DNA of 64,000 bases from REDI01 sp038123735. Its GTDB lineage: Bacteria > Myxococcota_A > UBA796 > GCA-2862545. The stretch is taken from assembly GCA_038123735.1 (NCBI GenBank), contig JAYPAP010000001.1, positions 62,001 through 126,000 of the forward strand, in the 5' to 3' direction. Both the position numbers and the translations under genes were made by a program. Positions 63,959-64,000 of the stretch are shown one piece after another. A model generated the notes under the pieces. That model was not told where the DNA came from and searched no databases. It saw nothing but the letters and a program-made list of their open reading frames with translations. Numbering within the stretch: the stretch's first letter is position 1; each line of letters opens with the position of its first letter.

Positions 63959-64000
63959 GGTGGCTCCAGGAAGAAACGTGGGAGACTGGGAGTCACTCTA

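Noticed and set aside
1..64000. tRNA, rRNA, CRISPR, prophage or transposase
   Set aside because: No cloverleaf-like intergenic segment, repeat-spacer pattern or transposase/integrase protein was found, and intergenic space is too small for most of these.

Overview
The window is a compact, protein-only stretch of bacterial chromosome at roughly 60% GC. It holds 48 protein-coding genes (one cut by the left edge) and no rRNA, tRNA, CRISPR array or insertion sequence that I can see. No gap between genes exceeds about 130 bases. Two 10-base N runs (10225-10234 and 30458-30467) show that this is a draft or metagenome-assembled sequence. The lineage looks like Myxococcota or a near relative in the former Deltaproteobacteria. 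The grounds are a secreted trypsin with a MYXO-CTERM-like tail, a myxobacterial-type PilZ protein, three giant Ser/Thr kinase-NTPase-TPR proteins (one with the HRDLTPSN catalytic loop), many lipoproteins and outer-membrane proteins, and menaquinone synthesis by the futalosine route. This is inference from gene content, not a phylogeny.

Layout. 1-2.3 kb: dnaX (partial) and an asparagine-synthetase-like protein that lacks key catalytic residues. 2.3-9.2 kb: a TamA-like Omp85 protein with a lipoprotein signal, overlapping a 1528-residue TamB. 9.2-11.8 kb: argG-argH. 11.8-16.5 kb: a small cytoplasmic protein, a membrane-anchored retropepsin-like protease, a DEDDh exonuclease overlapping purF, and a beta-propeller-like protein. 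16.5-18.2 kb: a lipoprotein and a GbsR/MarR regulator with a small partner. 18.3-25.0 kb: a six-gene menaquinone operon (polyprenyl synthase, ubiX, mqnE, an mqnA fusion, a deaminase and a UbiA prenyltransferase), almost all joined by 4-base overlaps. 25.0-26.5 kb: trypsin and PilZ. 26.6-37.8 kb: three tandem kinase-NTPase-TPR genes and a divergent PP2C phosphatase. 37.8-42.3 kb: a Gld-type ABC exporter cassette.

42.4-46.1 kb: an M14 carboxypeptidase with a head-to-head pair of paralogous ATP-grasp ligases. 46.1-50.7 kb: an XPB-like helicase convergent with a Bax1-type nuclease, followed by a chain lipoprotein/OmpA/DnaQ-exonuclease. 50.8-54.4 kb: a futalosine-hydrolase-like nucleosidase, a TetR regulator, a Bcp peroxiredoxin and RecQ. 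54.4-60.6 kb: an FHA-GAF-cyclase-like sensor, DsbD, a DUF6165 protein and a sodium:solute symporter. 60.7-64 kb: a lipoprotein metalloprotease, a small exported protein, a DUF2817 protein and hpt.

The clearest functional unit is the menaquinone operon. Its side-chain synthase, aminodeoxyfutalosine synthase, chorismate dehydratase, deaminase, prenyltransferase and flavin prenyltransferase act in one pathway, and the nucleosidase at 50.8 kb may supply the missing hydrolase step. The most unusual feature is that chorismate dehydratase is fused to an MqnC-like radical-SAM domain in which all three cluster cysteines are gone. Several other proteins here also look like enzymes that have lost catalytic residues: the asparagine-synthetase-like protein, the NTPase domain of the middle kinase gene (30218-33529), and the DUF2817 protein. 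The best candidates for something new are the MqnA/pseudo-MqnC fusion, the ATP-grasp pair with its peptidase, and the kinase trio with its phosphatase.
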